Assembly (NCBI RefSeq): GCF_950023065.1 | Contig: NC_088679.1 | Span: 28,582,001 to 28,646,000, forward strand | Source: Planococcus citri | Taxonomy: Eukaryota; Arthropoda; Insecta; Hemiptera; Pseudococcidae | Reading direction: 5' to 3' | DNA: 64,000 nt | Part shown: positions 23,021 to 35,290 of the stretch, one piece after another | Layout of the letters: the number at the start of each line of letters is the position of its first letter | Numbering within the stretch: the stretch's first letter is position 1 | Notes under the pieces: generated by a model | The model's input: the letters and a program-made list of their open reading frames with translations, nothing else | Database searches by the model: none | What the model was told of the DNA's origin: nothing | Program-made: the position numbers and the translations under genes

Positions 23021-24185
23021 TTTGTCATCAGCTTACAAATCACGTAGGAGCTTTGATGATAAATGTATACTTACTACGGTTATACGTACATATGTAGTAC
23101 CTATCTATATTTATAATCTAAGTTACCTTACCTGTCAATTAATTATAAAAAATGAAAATTATGAAATAATTATTTTTGGATGATGAAACTGGTTAAATAT
23201 AGTATGACGGACGTCAAGTTGGATTTTATATGAATTTTTTAAATGAAAGATTTCTTTCAAACGTTTATGAAATATTATATTTATGAAAATTATTATTTGC
23301 TTTCGCGTATACTTACTGTTGCAGCCATAGGGATAAGTTAATCAAGAATATAGTCATCGATTACTGCTGCACCATATTAATTTTTCAAACCAATGTTTTT
23401 TAATTATAGTTGGGTCATTTTTTTAAATTCAACGTTTGACGTTGAAAAGTAATTAACGATAAATAGGTACGCCCGTCAAAATTTATTTACATGCTAGTGC
23501 TGCAGTGCTGCACATGAAAATATATTTTTGAAGCTCAAAAATAGTAAATTTAATGAAATTTTCAGCAAATCAAAAATTGTTGAGCTTCAAAAACTGTTTA
23601 AATTTTAGAGTAAAAAAAATGATCATTAAAAAAATTTGTTTATTTTTTGACGTAGTGGTGTAGTATTCATTCCCGCATTTATTTTTCATCGCGATTTTTG
23701 AAATTAAAAATTATTTGTAGTCCCTTCAATTTGCAAGTTTGGTAAAAAGTCATAATAGGAAATTTTGTTCATTTTTCAAAGTACTACCAACCCCTATGGT
23801 CAATATTGGATTTTGGTTCTTGGATTTTGAAAACGTATTTTGCCCCTTCAATTTTCAAAATAGGCAACTTGTTTATCTTACGGTTTTTTTTTACTCGTAC
23901 CCTGTTAAATCCAAATCTGAAGTTTGTACCAGCATTCCCCGGACACCCTCTATAGCATCTTCCATTTTTAGAAACACCGTAGGAATTCTAAAATTTTACA
24001 TCATTCAAGTTACTCAGGACAAACAATAAATTCCTCCAACCTAGGGCACTATACATTAACATATAACATATGGGTATGCTGCTGGTCCACCATTTTCTTA
24101 CGAAAGCGAATTTTTTATGTTGAATACTACATGGCATTTATGAAAATTGAGTAAGAAGGAACATATCACGTTGAATTTCCAAAAT
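23021..24185. other. Spacer between OR1 and OR2
   Basis: AT-rich spacer that should contain the OR1 promoter and OR2 3' UTR. A 96-codon open frame on the + strand at 23739-24029 has no family resemblance and is AT-biased; I do not call it. Confidence 0.45.
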
Positions 24186-26330
24186 TTATTTCACCGAAGC
24201 TCGTAATACATTCAAGAAACTGTACGAAGTGCGAATAAGTTTGGTGAAAATTTGAAGCGAAGTTCTGAATGCATTGAAACCAGTTAACGTATACGGAATT
24301 TGAGTTTGTTGAATAAACATCATTGTGATTCTCTTTACTTCTTTATCGTTCGATTCAAAAATCAGATCGTAAAGGGTTTTGGTGAGGTATATCATTCTGT
24401 AAATCGAACAACGAGCGTTGCTTTGAGAAACTATGTAGCCTGTATAGGTACAGGGTGCCCAGAAATATCGAGTACCCCTAAAAAAGTTTTCTACTAAAAT
24501 ACTTCGGTTGGTCACAGTGAATGATAATAATGATAGCACATGATTGGTTGTTGGACTGGAGAGATAACATTCCACCAATCATATGCATCTATTTCACGTT
24601 GCCAACCTATATTTTTAATGAAAAACTTTCTTAGGGGTACTCGATATTTCTGGGCACCCTGTACTTACTTAATAAGTTATATGTACATTGTGTATTATCG
24701 AAGGAGCTTACCATTTCATAAAATTTCTCGCCTACATTACAGTGAAAGTAAAGCTGAGCCAATATCACAACCATGTAGAAAAATAATTTCATTGAAATTG
24801 CGAACGTTTGTTTCTCCATCTACAATATTGAATGGGTTAAAGATCATTTTGGACTTATAGGTACCTAAGTTTAAAGGGTAAATAGGTATTATCAACATAC
24901 GAGTATGATGAATCATTGCTCACATGCTTAGATACACCTACCTTTAAAACTAAGAACGATAGCACCCCTACTTCAATGGTTACGTAAGTTGTTTCGGCAC
25001 TGAATATAATGTCGAACCAAGATTTAAATTTCATGAAATTACTATAAAAGATAAAAATATTCACAAGATGAGCTCTTGGATGAGTACATTGAGGATTTTT
25101 CTACATCGTATTTGGCGACCTTGATACCTCGTAATGTGACACTTTTTTCTAAAATGATCGACATTATAATGTCATTGAAGTCGTCTCAGTGAAAAGCATA
25201 GGTAGATTCCTTACTACCAAAGCCTCCTATTCGTATTTTGCACGTACGATGTAGGTATATAGAGGTACCTACTTATCAAAATCGCCAACGACGACGTGTA
25301 ATTAATATTTACAGGTAGGTATGTAGCAAACCTCCTTATTTCTTGGTGGAGCTGAATACATTCTTTTAAATGCTTTACACGATTTTCTTCACGTTTGGAC
25401 GAGTTCATCGATTCATCAGATTCAGAAAACACTGGATTGCGTATCAAGTGAGCTAATCTTTCTGTGTAAGATTGGAAAAATATTACCACCATTGTGATAA
25501 AAGTCATGTTTCCTGAAATTAAAATGGGTTGCTTTTAAAAACCTCGATGAATTTTTAATTATTGTTTCATAATAAATACCCATTCGTGGGTATCATTTTT
25601 TATAGGTATAGGTACCCCAAAATAAGGCAAACACAGGAAACACTGAAATCGTCTGAAGAATGTAAGTTAAGCTGTATGAAAAAGGCGTTCCGTAATTCCA
25701 GGGATACTTTGAAGCGTATATTAGCGTCGTTCCATCGTTGCTTTCATAATTTTTAGTTATAATGGCGAATAATATCGTTGATAGTATTGTATTAAAAGCA
25801 AACACTGCAATTAATCGTCCGAATCGATGGCTCCAAGATATACATATTTTGAATACGTCTTCATTGATCACTTCTAAATGACAACGTAGAGCATTTTTTT
25901 GAATTCCTGGTTTAAAAGTTAACACAACTATTTAATCTAGATCCTAGGTAGGTATTATATCTATTTCCAAAAAAAAAAACTGTTACCTACAATTAATAAG
26001 GTGGTACCTACCATTTTTAATCATGAAGTAAATACCAATCAAGCATTCGCTCTGGAATTGCGAAGCTAAGAAAATAGAATTCGAGCTGAAAATAGCCCCA
26101 GTGCTTTGAACAGCCATAAATATTTCGTATGCACTGTTAGCATTTAGTATGACAGTTACTTCACTCAAAACAATTGATGCTGAGGTGGCAAAAGTGAACA
26201 CAAGATACCAGTATTTATGAAAAAAATGTATTTTTTCCCCGATTTTGAAAACTGTCATGCATTTTAATGACATTTCAATAATGAAAATCAATTTTTCTCG
26301 AGATTTCTCGAAACTAAGCTTATTGGTCAT
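24186..26330 (-). pseudogene. Odorant receptor OR2, frameshift in last exon
   Basis: 7tm_6 odorant receptor, tandem paralogue of OR1. Exons: 26330-26012, 25906-25616, 25512-25332, 25041-24942, 24819-24712 and 24396-24186. Lengths (319, 291, 181, 100, 108, 211) match OR1 (319, 291, 172, 100, 105, 210) except for multiples of three and one extra base in the last exon. That base lies just after the acceptor (ATGATATACC against ATGATGTCC in OR1). It shifts the frame and gives a stop after about 14 codons, removing the last transmembrane helix. The homologous C-terminal frame is otherwise open to the stop. This could be a genuine pseudogene, an assembly error, or a polymorphism. The start (MTNKLSF) was chosen by alignment to OR1; a longer in-frame upstream ATG exists at 26444. 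Intron 5 holds a MITE. Confidence 0.8.
24451..24661. mobile_element. MITE with about 40-bp terminal inverted repeats
   Basis: The left end CAGGGTGCCCAGAAATATCG and the right end are inverted copies. They match perfectly for about 31 bases and then with few differences to about 40. TA flanks both sides, consistent with TA target duplication and with Tc1/mariner-type MITEs, which often start CAGGGTG. It has no coding capacity. It lies in the last intron of OR2. Confidence 0.85.
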
Positions 26331-26826
26331 ATTATTTTGTTTACGTGTCAGCAACTTGAATAAAAATGAAAACTGAAAATATCTTCGTGGAAAATGGATT
26401 AGAATATTTTGGTTATTATCTGCTATGTTAATTTTTTTGACCAATTATTTTTGTTCGAGTTTTTTCATTTTTTATTCTACGTTTTACTCGCGATGATGAA
26501 AGGAAAACGATACAGGCATTTATTTATTAAAATGTATCAACGTTCGTTGTTGTTATAGATAGATAGGTAGGTAGGTAGGTAAGTATTAATGTGTACCTTA
26601 TCAATAACTTCAAAGAATAAATGTCGTTATACTCAGTAGGTATGCTAGATATATGAACTTTTTAATTAGGTACCTGGTAGTTTCTACCTAATTATCGGAC
26701 TATTTTTGAAATTTCCATCATATATCATCAGCTTAAAAACGTCAAAACTTTTCACATAGGTACCTAAGATTAATAGCAACAACTGAAACCGTTGTCCAGT
26801 TTGAAAATTCACAAAGAATAATAAAT
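26331..26826. other. Spacer between OR2 and OR3
   Basis: Short AT-rich spacer with a GGTA tandem run at about 26566-26581. It should contain the OR2 promoter and the 3' UTR of OR3. Confidence 0.4.
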
Positions 26827-29011
26827 TCATCTTCTCACGATCTTCCCATCAGTGGCAAGAAACAAGTTGAAAAAATTATACGACAATCGTATAGTTTTCG
26901 TCATTGTTGAAAGTGATACTCTAAACGTTTTGAATCCCGTTAGAGCATATGGCATTTGAGTTTGCTGAATGAACATAATTACTAGTTTTTGTGTTCTACT
27001 ACTTTCGATATCGAACACCACATCGAAAAGAGTTTTAGTAAGAGGGTCATTCTGTAAAAAAAAAAAATCCATGTATTAGCACAACGAAGTGAAAGTTGGC
27101 TGAAGGTGCTCGAGTAACATTTCTATACCTACTTACCATCTCATAAAATGTCTCTCCAACGTTACAATGGAAGTATAGTTGAACTAATAGAACTGTCATA
27201 AAAAATAATAGTTTTACCGAATTTCCATACGATAGTGCTCCCTGCAAAATATTCATTTAGGAGACTGCATTTGTACAATTACCTACTTTAAATAGTAAAT
27301 GGTGCATGTACCTTCAATCCTGAATACGACAAAATGCTGATTTCCACTGTTACATAAGCTATCTCAGTATTGAATAGTAAATTAAACCATGATCTAAATT
27401 TGATGAAGTGTCTGTAATGGAAAATTTGAAAAAATATACCTAATTTAATTTTCAGGATGATAGGTAAAGGTGTAAAATCGTTCGATCATTATTAAACTTC
27501 AATTACAAATCTCTCAAAATGAATATTTAAATTAAAAAACAAACAAAAAATGTACCCACTCAATTGAAATGGTTAATTTTGTATTTAAAATTAAAAAAAA
27601 AAAAAAAAAAAAAAAAACTATCTTAGATGTAGGTACTAGGTAGACAGTTAAGTATCCTTATCACTAAACTAAATTTACCTCTTCAATTGTTGATGCAATT
27701 GAATACATCCTTTTAAATGTTCATAATATTCGTCATCATTAAAAAGAACCTGGGCTTCATTATCATTCAAACAAATCTGCCTGTTTACTCTAAATACAAG
27801 TTCGTTGGTATATGATTGAAATACCAACACTATTACCATCGTGAATGTGACATTTGCTGTAGGTAAGTGTAGGTAAGAAGTATAGAAGAAAGGAAATTGG
27901 ATTAATTTAACATAACAAAAACAATATAAACTCATTTAAAAAGACACTCACATACTTACCCCAAATTATTGAGAATATTGGTAAAGTTGTCACCAGCTGC
28001 CAAACATAAGTCATGCTGTATCTCCAAACTGTATTAAAACTCCAAGGATATCTACTTGGGTAAAGAAGCGTATTTCCATCTGCATTATCGTAATCTTTAT
28101 AAATAGTGGCCTGCAATAGAGTTAAAAATATCGACGATCCGGCAAAAAGAGCGAGAAATCCGCTGAATTGATGGTTCCATGAAATGAATTTGGTGTATAA
28201 GTCGATGTTCTTTGATGTTAAACGATGTGGGATAGTTTCCTTATTAATTCCTGTTGGAATCGATAGCTTAGAATGAATAACTTATGTACGACCATAAGCA
28301 CCTACTTTAGAGTTGACAGAAATTTTTCATTTTACAGTAGGTAGATAATTTTTTTTGCACTGAATTCTGAATTAGAATAAAATCTATTTTAATTTTCAAA
28401 TTCTCGCAGTTTTTCTTTGAAGTTGAAGAATAATAAAATTTGATGGAAGTTTGAGATATTTCTTTATAAGAATGATAAAAAAATCAAAAAAAAAATCACG
28501 TGTTTCAAGACAAGAGCCTTCAGAGCATTGCGGGTAGTGATTTGACTGAAAAACATTTTCTTCAATCTTCACCGCATATTTACGGCGTTTTGAGTATGCA
28601 ATTTTATTAACACCAACAAAATATGAACGCATTATTACGTCGCGTTTTCAAGGCGTTCTTACTTCTTATCACAACATCTTTCCAGAATCTACAATACGTA
28701 CCTTTTCTGATCATATCATAAATATCAATCAGATTCTGACGTTTGAGCTGACACACGAATAGAATAGAAATCACACTAAACATTGCACCAGCTGTTTCAG
28801 CAGCTAAGAACACTTGAAAAGTACTTTCAGCAGTTAACAAAACAGAAATAGCACTCGCACCGATCGACGAAAATAATAAAAAAAACAAAACAGAAAACCA
28901 ATATTTATGAAAAATGTTCACCTTTCGATCAATTTCCACGATAGCCATACATTTCAATAATACTTTAATAAGGATTAGAAATTCTCGACGATTTTTTTCA
29001 CCATTAGCCAT
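26827..29011 (-). CDS. Odorant receptor OR3, intact
   Basis: 7tm_6 odorant receptor, expected in the dendritic membrane of olfactory neurons together with Orco. Exons: 29011-28702, 28250-27960, 27856-27679, 27411-27312, 27241-27137 and 27051-26827, giving 402 residues with no break. Exon lengths 310, 291, 178, 100, 105 and 225 follow OR1/OR2, with intron phases 1, 1, 2, 0, 0. N-terminal HKYW follows a predicted cytoplasmic start. SRYPWSFNTVWRYSMTYVWQ matches the pre-TM region of the other copies. The C-terminus has MMFIQQ-like IMFIQQTQMPYALTGFKTF, then SYNFFNLFLA. The first 45 bases upstream lack an alternative ATG. A long A-run (27594-27615) lies in intron 3. Confidence 0.88.
27594..27615 (+). 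repeat. Poly(A) run in OR3 intron
   Basis: About 22 consecutive A, a simple homopolymer in intron 3 of OR3. Its length is uncertain because such runs are prone to sequencing error. Confidence 0.8.
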
Positions 29012-29439
29012 TTTTACAGGAACCCAAAATTGAAATAGGTAGAATGGTGGATATTTAAGTGAAAATTATAATAGATCTGCTTATCTTTCTGTGAGTAATC
29101 ATACGAAGCAACTCAACTCGAAAAATATTTCATTTTAGAATCATTTAATTGCCATAACGTTAATTACCATCACCTCGGCAGCTCGTTCATATTATTATAA
29201 ATAATAAAATACATACGAGTAAAAACCTCGATGACTTTATTAACTAAAACAACAGCAGACTTGATGAAATATTCAATTTTTAATTTGTACATTTTCGCCT
29301 ACATGTTGTTTGCTTTTCGGTGCTTGAATATTTTATTAAGAATAATAAAGTAACTCTAGGTAAAAAGAAAGCTAAAAATTTGGGCAACGAAGTTATAGAG
29401 TCTCCACTCTCTTGAAATTTTATTTTTATAAGAAAGAAG

Positions 29440-29900
29440 GTATCGTTTAGGATTCTGAAAATTTTAGCGATTTTGGCATTTTTGGCAAAAAAAAGTAATA
29501 TTTTGGTAATTTTGATAAAAAACTGCAATTCCGACAAAAAATCAAAAATTTCCAGAAATTTTGGCCAAAAAGAAGTTTTTTTTGCAATATTGACAAAATA
29601 ATAGACTGTTTGGTAATTTTGATAAACAGAGATTATTTTGCAATTTTTACCAAAAAAAACAGAATTTCTGGAAATTTTGACCTCAAATTTTTTTGAAATT
29701 TTAGCAAAAAACGAGACTTCTCAGAAATTTTGATTTTTTAAAAAGTAGGTTTTTTTGCAATTTTGGCAAAAAATGAAACTTTGTGCAAAGTTTGATCAAA
29801 AAAGGTCTCTTTCTGCAATTATTTGGAAAAATATAATTCGTCATTGCGGCAGTGTTTATGGAATGATTTTCTCGAAATTCGTATGCAAAATTTCTATTAT
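29440..29900. repeat. Degenerate TTTTGGCAAAAA array
   Basis: Units of roughly 30-36 bp, each with an AATTTTGGCAAAAAA core, recur about a dozen times with heavy divergence. Similar arrays occur at about 44740-45200 and 59260-60010, the latter two in the opposite orientation for part of their length. Confidence 0.6.
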
Positions 29901-30382
29901 GAAGATAGGTACACCCCTGCATTTTTTCAAAATTTGAAATCGATTCACACTAACTCAAAATAGCCAATTTTGGTTTTTGCAAAGTACCTCTCCTTCTCGA
30001 ACAGACAATAAAAACATAATTTATGTATTATGCTAAAAAATGTTGTGATTGTTTTTTTCTGTTTTCAAAAATTTGGGGAAGGGGGCTCAAAAATGCCAAG
30101 AATCTAAATCAGTTTAAATTTTGGAATTTGGTTCAAAATGAGATGTAGAATACTTCATACTTTTTTGTATTGATTTTAGATTTTAGAACCTCTCTCCCAA
30201 ATTTGGTCCTCTTACGCATCATGCATCAAGTACTGGTGGTCAAGGGCTTTCTATTAAAAAAAAAAAATGGCTTCCTAAGTATAAATAGGGACTGAATGAG
30301 AGAGCATGCTGGACTTTTTTGGTTATTGTAGCTTTATAGTAATAATGATTTAAAGGATTTCACTCTCAATAACAATCAGCAC

Positions 30383-30740
30383 GTAAACATTAGACAATAA
30401 ATAACGTAACGAAAACTTTATAATTATAATCAAACAAGTACATAGATTAAGAAAAATGAAAATCACGTTTTACCTACGAATAAATAGTTGGAAAAATTTT
30501 CTTTGTAAGTATACATATCGTACTTATACATTATCAAAAAGAAACGTTTCCTCAAATACAGTATTATACATTGTTAAACATTAGACAATAAATATGTAAC
30601 CTGGGTAACAAAAACTTAATACGAACAATTAGGATTAAACAAGTACATAGATTATAAGAGTAGGGAAAATCACTTTCTATGAATCAATAATTGGACATTT
30701 TTTTTTTACAATATCGTATTTACACATTATCAGCTAAAAA
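30383..30740 (+). repeat. Two direct copies of a ~190-bp block
   Basis: TAAACATTAGACAATAAAT starts at 30383 and again at 30575. Both copies continue with an AACAAGTACATAGATTA-type segment and an ATTATCA end, with about 192 bp between starts. This is a simple tandem duplication that has since diverged. Confidence 0.75.
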
Positions 30741-32208
30741 AAAACCAATCCAAACATAACATTTTTTTAATTTTACTGAAGTAGGAATAGAATTCTTCTG
30801 TTTCACCATGGTATAATAGGTATAACACGTGAACTACTTTAAAACATACCACCATGATCAACACTTCCACTAAGAATAGCAGAAATTCGCCTAAACAATC
30901 AAAATATCAAAACAAGGAATCAGATTATTATAAGAATATAATTATTAATCTACATTAATTATGAATTTATGACGTGTATCGTAATGTAAGTATGTAAATA
31001 TATATTATTTTATGGAAGTAAAATGAAAATATTGAATTTTCTTCCATTTTGGAAAAAAGTGAAAAAAAAATATTATCACTTAATCAGGTGTTGGAAAATG
31101 AAGATCAACTATTTTTGTAATTGTTTGGTTCAATTATTATATTTTTCGAAGTTTTGAAAGAGCATGTTATATAGTCCGAGCGGAACGAGGGCAAAAGCTT
31201 TGAAAAATTTACAATTCGAAAAATAAAATGGCTTCATAAAGAATAATAGATTTTTTAAAACATTTTTTCAAATTTTTTTCAAGTTTTTTTTTACTGTAAT
31301 AAATGTCATTTATTTTATTGACACTTATTTTCAGAAACAATAATTTCGTAAATCACGTTGTTTACTTTTTTAGTCAAAAATGTTCATTGTTTTCAAAAAT
31401 ATTCATATTTTTCAAAAAAATGCTGAGTTTTTTTGACGAAAATTTTTTTTGTCATACTTATCTCTCCAAAAACAATAAATTTATGCAATATTTTGTTCAT
31501 TTTTTCAAATAAAACATGTTGATTTAATTCCCAAAAAAGTTAATTTTATCAAAAATAGTGATTGATTAAAAAAAAAATAAAAATAAAAAAGTTGAAATTT
31601 TCTATCTAAACGCTGATTTTTTTTATCAAAAATATTCACATTTTATTTTTTGTCAACATTGCCAATCTCAAAAATTGGCGAGTTGTAAAAAATATGTATG
31701 TTCCACAAACGTACCACAATACACAAAAAAATTACGAGTAGCAAGAAAAATCAATTAAATCAACTTGAGCGAATTTTTCAGAAAAGTTTGGAAATGCTCG
31801 TACGAAAAATGGAAATATTCAATGTAGAATATTATTGTATAGACTTATTTTTGGAAGATTTATATTGTGAATGTTGCTCAGATTTGTATACTTTCCAACA
31901 CTGATTACACTTCTTTTGTCGATGTTAGTATTCATCCAATACAATAATAATTAGAAGGAATGTAAAAAGTAAAAATTAATTTTACCCCTCCTCCTGCGCA
32001 CACACGCGTGCATAAAAAAATCATCAAGTATTTTTCAGCGTCGTTTTTTTAAATTGATTATTTTTTCAAAAAAAAATATGAGAACATTTGCCAACTTTTG
32101 TCATTCTAAAAGTTATTTTAGTTCCAAAAAAAGAGCCAGTTTGTCCGAACGAAGCGAGACCAAAAGCTTTCAAATATTTATAAATGCATAATGAAGACTT
32201 TTTCTTAC

Positions 32209-32831
32209 GGCTATCGTCATCGAGTATTATTTCCCTGCACATCTCTTTCAGTTTAGAATATCCAGTGGCTAGTCCGGCTACGAAAAATAAGTTCGAATTA
32301 ATTAGTTAGGTACTACAGTAAAATTTCAATTAAAGCGTTTTCAAATTGTACACTTACACGTACCTTTATTTTCTTGAATTTTTTTAGAACCGTTTGGTAC
32401 GGAAATTTTAGTCTTGATGATCTGAAACCAAACATTTTGTGAATTTAGTATAAAGAAATCTGAAGTTTCAATTTGGCAAAACGAAAGTACCTATATAGGT
32501 ACTTATTACGTACCTCTTCGTGGACATGTTTTGAATGACGAAGTATACGAATAACATCACCCATAATTGTGATCCCCATTTCATTTAAGTGGAATTCGTT
32601 TAATTCTCCCAACATGTCGTTTTTAATTCTGTGTTTGACGAATGTTTTCGCGTACTTCGCTACATCCGAAGCTGGATAAACACCAGCATTGCGAAAAAAT
32701 CGAATCCAGTCCTCTGATATGAAAGAATAAAATGTCTATGGAGTTAAAAGTACATAGGTAGATGGTTGGTAATGAAACAAAAAAAATTAAAGAATATGAA
32801 AAATATGAAATAACTTACTCTTCGAGCTCAT
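32209..32831 (-). CDS. SAM-domain protein, C19orf47-like (5' part)
   Basis: Exons found: 32831-32819, 32713-32514, 32421-32364 and 32277 to about 32209. Exon 1 gives only MSSK plus one base. Exon 2 encodes a SAM domain of the C19orf47 type: DWIRFFRNAGVYPASDVAKY, then FVKHRIKNDMLGELNEFHL, EMGITIMGDVIRILRHSKHV. SAM domains mediate protein-protein or RNA contacts; the role of this family is poorly known. Exons 3 and 4 add about 40 polar residues. Exon 4 has a possible donor (CC before GTAAGA) at 32208; without that splice the frame runs on to a stop near 32070. C19orf47 relatives are much longer, so 3' exons are missing, undetected, or the gene is truncated. Confidence 0.7.
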
Positions 32832-33199
32832 GGTGGAAGGGCATGTAAGGAAGAACGAATTTGGAAATTCGATGATTCTTTCAAGTTCAACTTTCCCATT
32901 TATAAATAATCACACATCAAAGATGAATATTTATTATCTCGTAGTTGATTATTAAAAATCATCGTTGAAAACAAAAACAAATGAAAATTCACGTGGCGTA
33001 ATTCAATTTTTTTCCTCACGCAGGATGCGTCACGTGAGTCTTTTGGTCATTTGGTCGTTCCTTCTCCTTAGGTCCTTCGCGTTTGCCAGCCAAAGTGACT
33101 GGCGCAGTGTTCGTGTCAGAAGTCAAGAGTCACTCTAGCCGTGTTTGGAGCTTGATGTGACGTATCCTGGGTAGAAAAAAAATACGCTTTCCTGTATGG

Positions 33200-33374
33200 C
33201 CTTTTGCCTCTTATCAAATTTTATCTTATATCAACAATCAACAAATCGCGGGAACAAAATTGTTTGATTTTCACTTTTTAGTGTTTCAACCGATGTAGGC
33301 CTACATCAACTATTTGCGTAAATTCTGTAATTATTACGTCAATTTTTCATTCGCTGATTAAGCTATCATTTCAG
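33200..33374 (+). promoter_or_regulatory. Possible duplicated first exon (shorter copy)
   Basis: This block ends in TCATTTCAG followed by a GTAAAAAT donor-like site. It resembles the block at about 42260-42705: shared stretches include TTTTATCTT near the start, AACAAATCG, TTTGATTTTCA, GTCAATTTTTC and the final CAGGTAAAAAT. It lies divergently upstream of the SAM-domain gene. It may be a 5' UTR exon or a copy of one. Confidence 0.35.
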
Positions 33375-33673
33375 GTAAAAATGAGCCCGTTTCTGTATTT
33401 GCATTTTGCAATTTCCGCAATTAATTCTATAGACGTAAAGACGTAACTAAATTCCTGAAAAAATTTCACCGACACGGCACCCCTCTTGTTTTTATCTACA
33501 AATTATTTTTAAACGCCCCCCCAATCTAAATATGAAAAAAAAATTGAAAAAAACAATAAACACGCACCTACCTAGTGGTGAAGGTTTCAAATTTTGTGGA
33601 CCTATCTCCCCCCCAGGCAACGAGAACTGAATTTTGAACACTTATGGATATATTTCTAGGGTTGAAGTTAGTC

Positions 33674-35290
33674 GGAGAACCCGCATAAGGATCTATTATC
33701 TATTGCACCCCCCCGGTCAATCCTCCGGGACCATTTTTTTCTTACAGGAGGAGTCCTAAGGAACATTTCTAGCCCTTGTACTCAAAAAAAAGGTGGTCCT
33801 ACTTACAAAATTGCGGCCATTTTGATTGACAGGTCAGTCGAAATCGCAGATTTTGCGTTCCAACATAGGACTTAACGACATTTTTTAAACCGTACAAATG
33901 TAGATCGAAAGATCAGGTAAAAATTTATTACCTGTCAAAATTTCAAGTGCTAAAGTGCCTTTTTCGATTTTTGGTGAATTTTTGAAAATCAAATTTAGGC
34001 CAAAAATGGGGGGGAAAATCAAAAGTTTACCAAATTGATCAATAGAAAGCTGAACTTTGGGATATACCCTATTTCCGACATGCCAAATCGATTGGAAACA
34101 GTTTCAACCCGTTTTGAGCAGTTCTGGAGCCTCCAGCAGATTTTTAAAACTCTAAATTTCCACAAAATTTCATCAAAAGGAGATGGAAAGCCGAAATTCA
34201 CTCTGCACTCCAATTTTAACACCCTCTAAAGACGACTTCAGGTGGGTTTAAGTCATTTTGGAGCCTCCAGTGACTTTTTGAAAATTACTAGAGCCTCCAA
34301 GTAGATTTTTGAAACTTGAAATTTCCCAAAATTACATCCGGAAATTCATTCTGCAAACTAATTTCCATACGCTACGAAGTCGACTGCAGGTGGATTTCAA
34401 GTCATTTTGGAGCCTCCAGCGACTTTTTGAAAATTACTGGATTCTCCGCCAGATTTTTGAAACTTGAAATTCCCACAACATTTTATGAAATGGAGTTAGA
34501 AAGCCGAAATTTACTCTGCAAACTAATTTCAATGCGCTTCGAAGTCGACTGCTGGTGGATTTCGTCGTTTTAGAGCCTCCGGCGACTTTTTGAGAGATTG
34601 TATGGCGTTTTTTGGAAAATTGAAATTTAACAAGTTCAAGGTAGTCGTTTTGAAATTAGTTTGCACTTTGCAGAATGAATTTCGGCTTTCCATCCATCTT
34701 AATTGATGAAATTTTGGAAAATTTCAAGTTTCAAAAATCTACTGGAGGCTCCAGTAATTTGCAAAAAGTCACTGGAGGCTCCAAAATGACTTAAGCCCAC
34801 CTGAAGTCGTCTTCAAAGGGTGTTAAAATTGGAGTATCTCCGTTTGATGAAATTTTGTGGGAATTTCGAGTTTCAAAAATCTGCTGGAGGCTCCAGAACT
34901 GCTCAAAACGGGTTGAAACTGTTTCCAATCGATTTTTCATGTCGGAAATAGGGTATATCCCAAATATCAGCTTTCTGGGTCAGTTTGGTAAAATTTTGAT
35001 TTTTCCCCCATTTTTGGCCTAAATTTGATTTTCAAAAATTCGCCAAAAATCGAAAAAGGCACTTTAGCACTTGAAATTTTGACAGGTGATGAATTTTTAC
35101 CAGATCTTTCGATCTACTCTTGCACGGTTTAAAAAATCAGCTGACCTGTCAATCAAAATGGCCGCCATTTTGTAAGTAGGGCCACCTTTTTTTTTTTTGA
35201 GTATAAGGGCTAGAAATGTTCCTTAGGATTCGAAAAAAGTTGTCCCGGAGGATCGAGGGGGGGTGCAATAGATCCTTATGCAGGCTCTCC
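33674..35290. mobile_element. Foldback element (long inverted repeat)
   Basis: The two halves are inverted copies over most of their length. The outer ends pair GCATAAGGATCTATT (left) with AATAGATCCTTATGC (right). Further in, the ATTTTGATTGACAGGTCA stretch, the AAGGAACATTTCTAGCCCTT stretch and the GGAGCCTCCAG motifs all reappear reversed. The centre is near 34600. The left arm is longer because it carries extra tandem units of about 133 bp (34240-34590). There is no coding capacity. This is a foldback-type or palindromic DNA transposon relic; the superfamily is unknown. Confidence 0.8.
34240..34590 (+). repeat. Direct ~133-bp repeats inside the foldback element
   Basis: A unit running from TTTTGGAGCCTCCAG through ATTCTGCAAACTAATTTC to GTCGACTGC repeats in tandem in the left arm. 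The right arm has fewer units, so the palindrome is asymmetric. Confidence 0.65.

Larger units (their letters stand above)
29012..32206. other. Spacer with low-complexity arrays and a tandem duplication
   Basis: No protein gene is supported. 29270-29400 matches the 3' UTR region of OR4 (36170-36300). 29440-29900 is an array of AATTTTGGCAAAAAA-type units. 30383-30740 holds two direct copies of a block of about 190 bp. 31260-31660 has more T/A-rich array. Two copies of a CGARCGRARCGAG-like motif followed by CAAAAGCTTT lie near 31172 and 32143. Confidence 0.5.

Noticed and set aside
23739..24029. 96-codon open frame on the + strand between OR1 and OR2
   Set aside because: AT-biased, no family resemblance, no splice or promoter context.
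30848..30890. Possible 43-bp exon of the SAM-domain gene (TTTAG acceptor, GTATGT donor)
   Set aside because: The encoded residues resemble nothing in the family and the distance and phase can be fitted by chance in AT-rich DNA.
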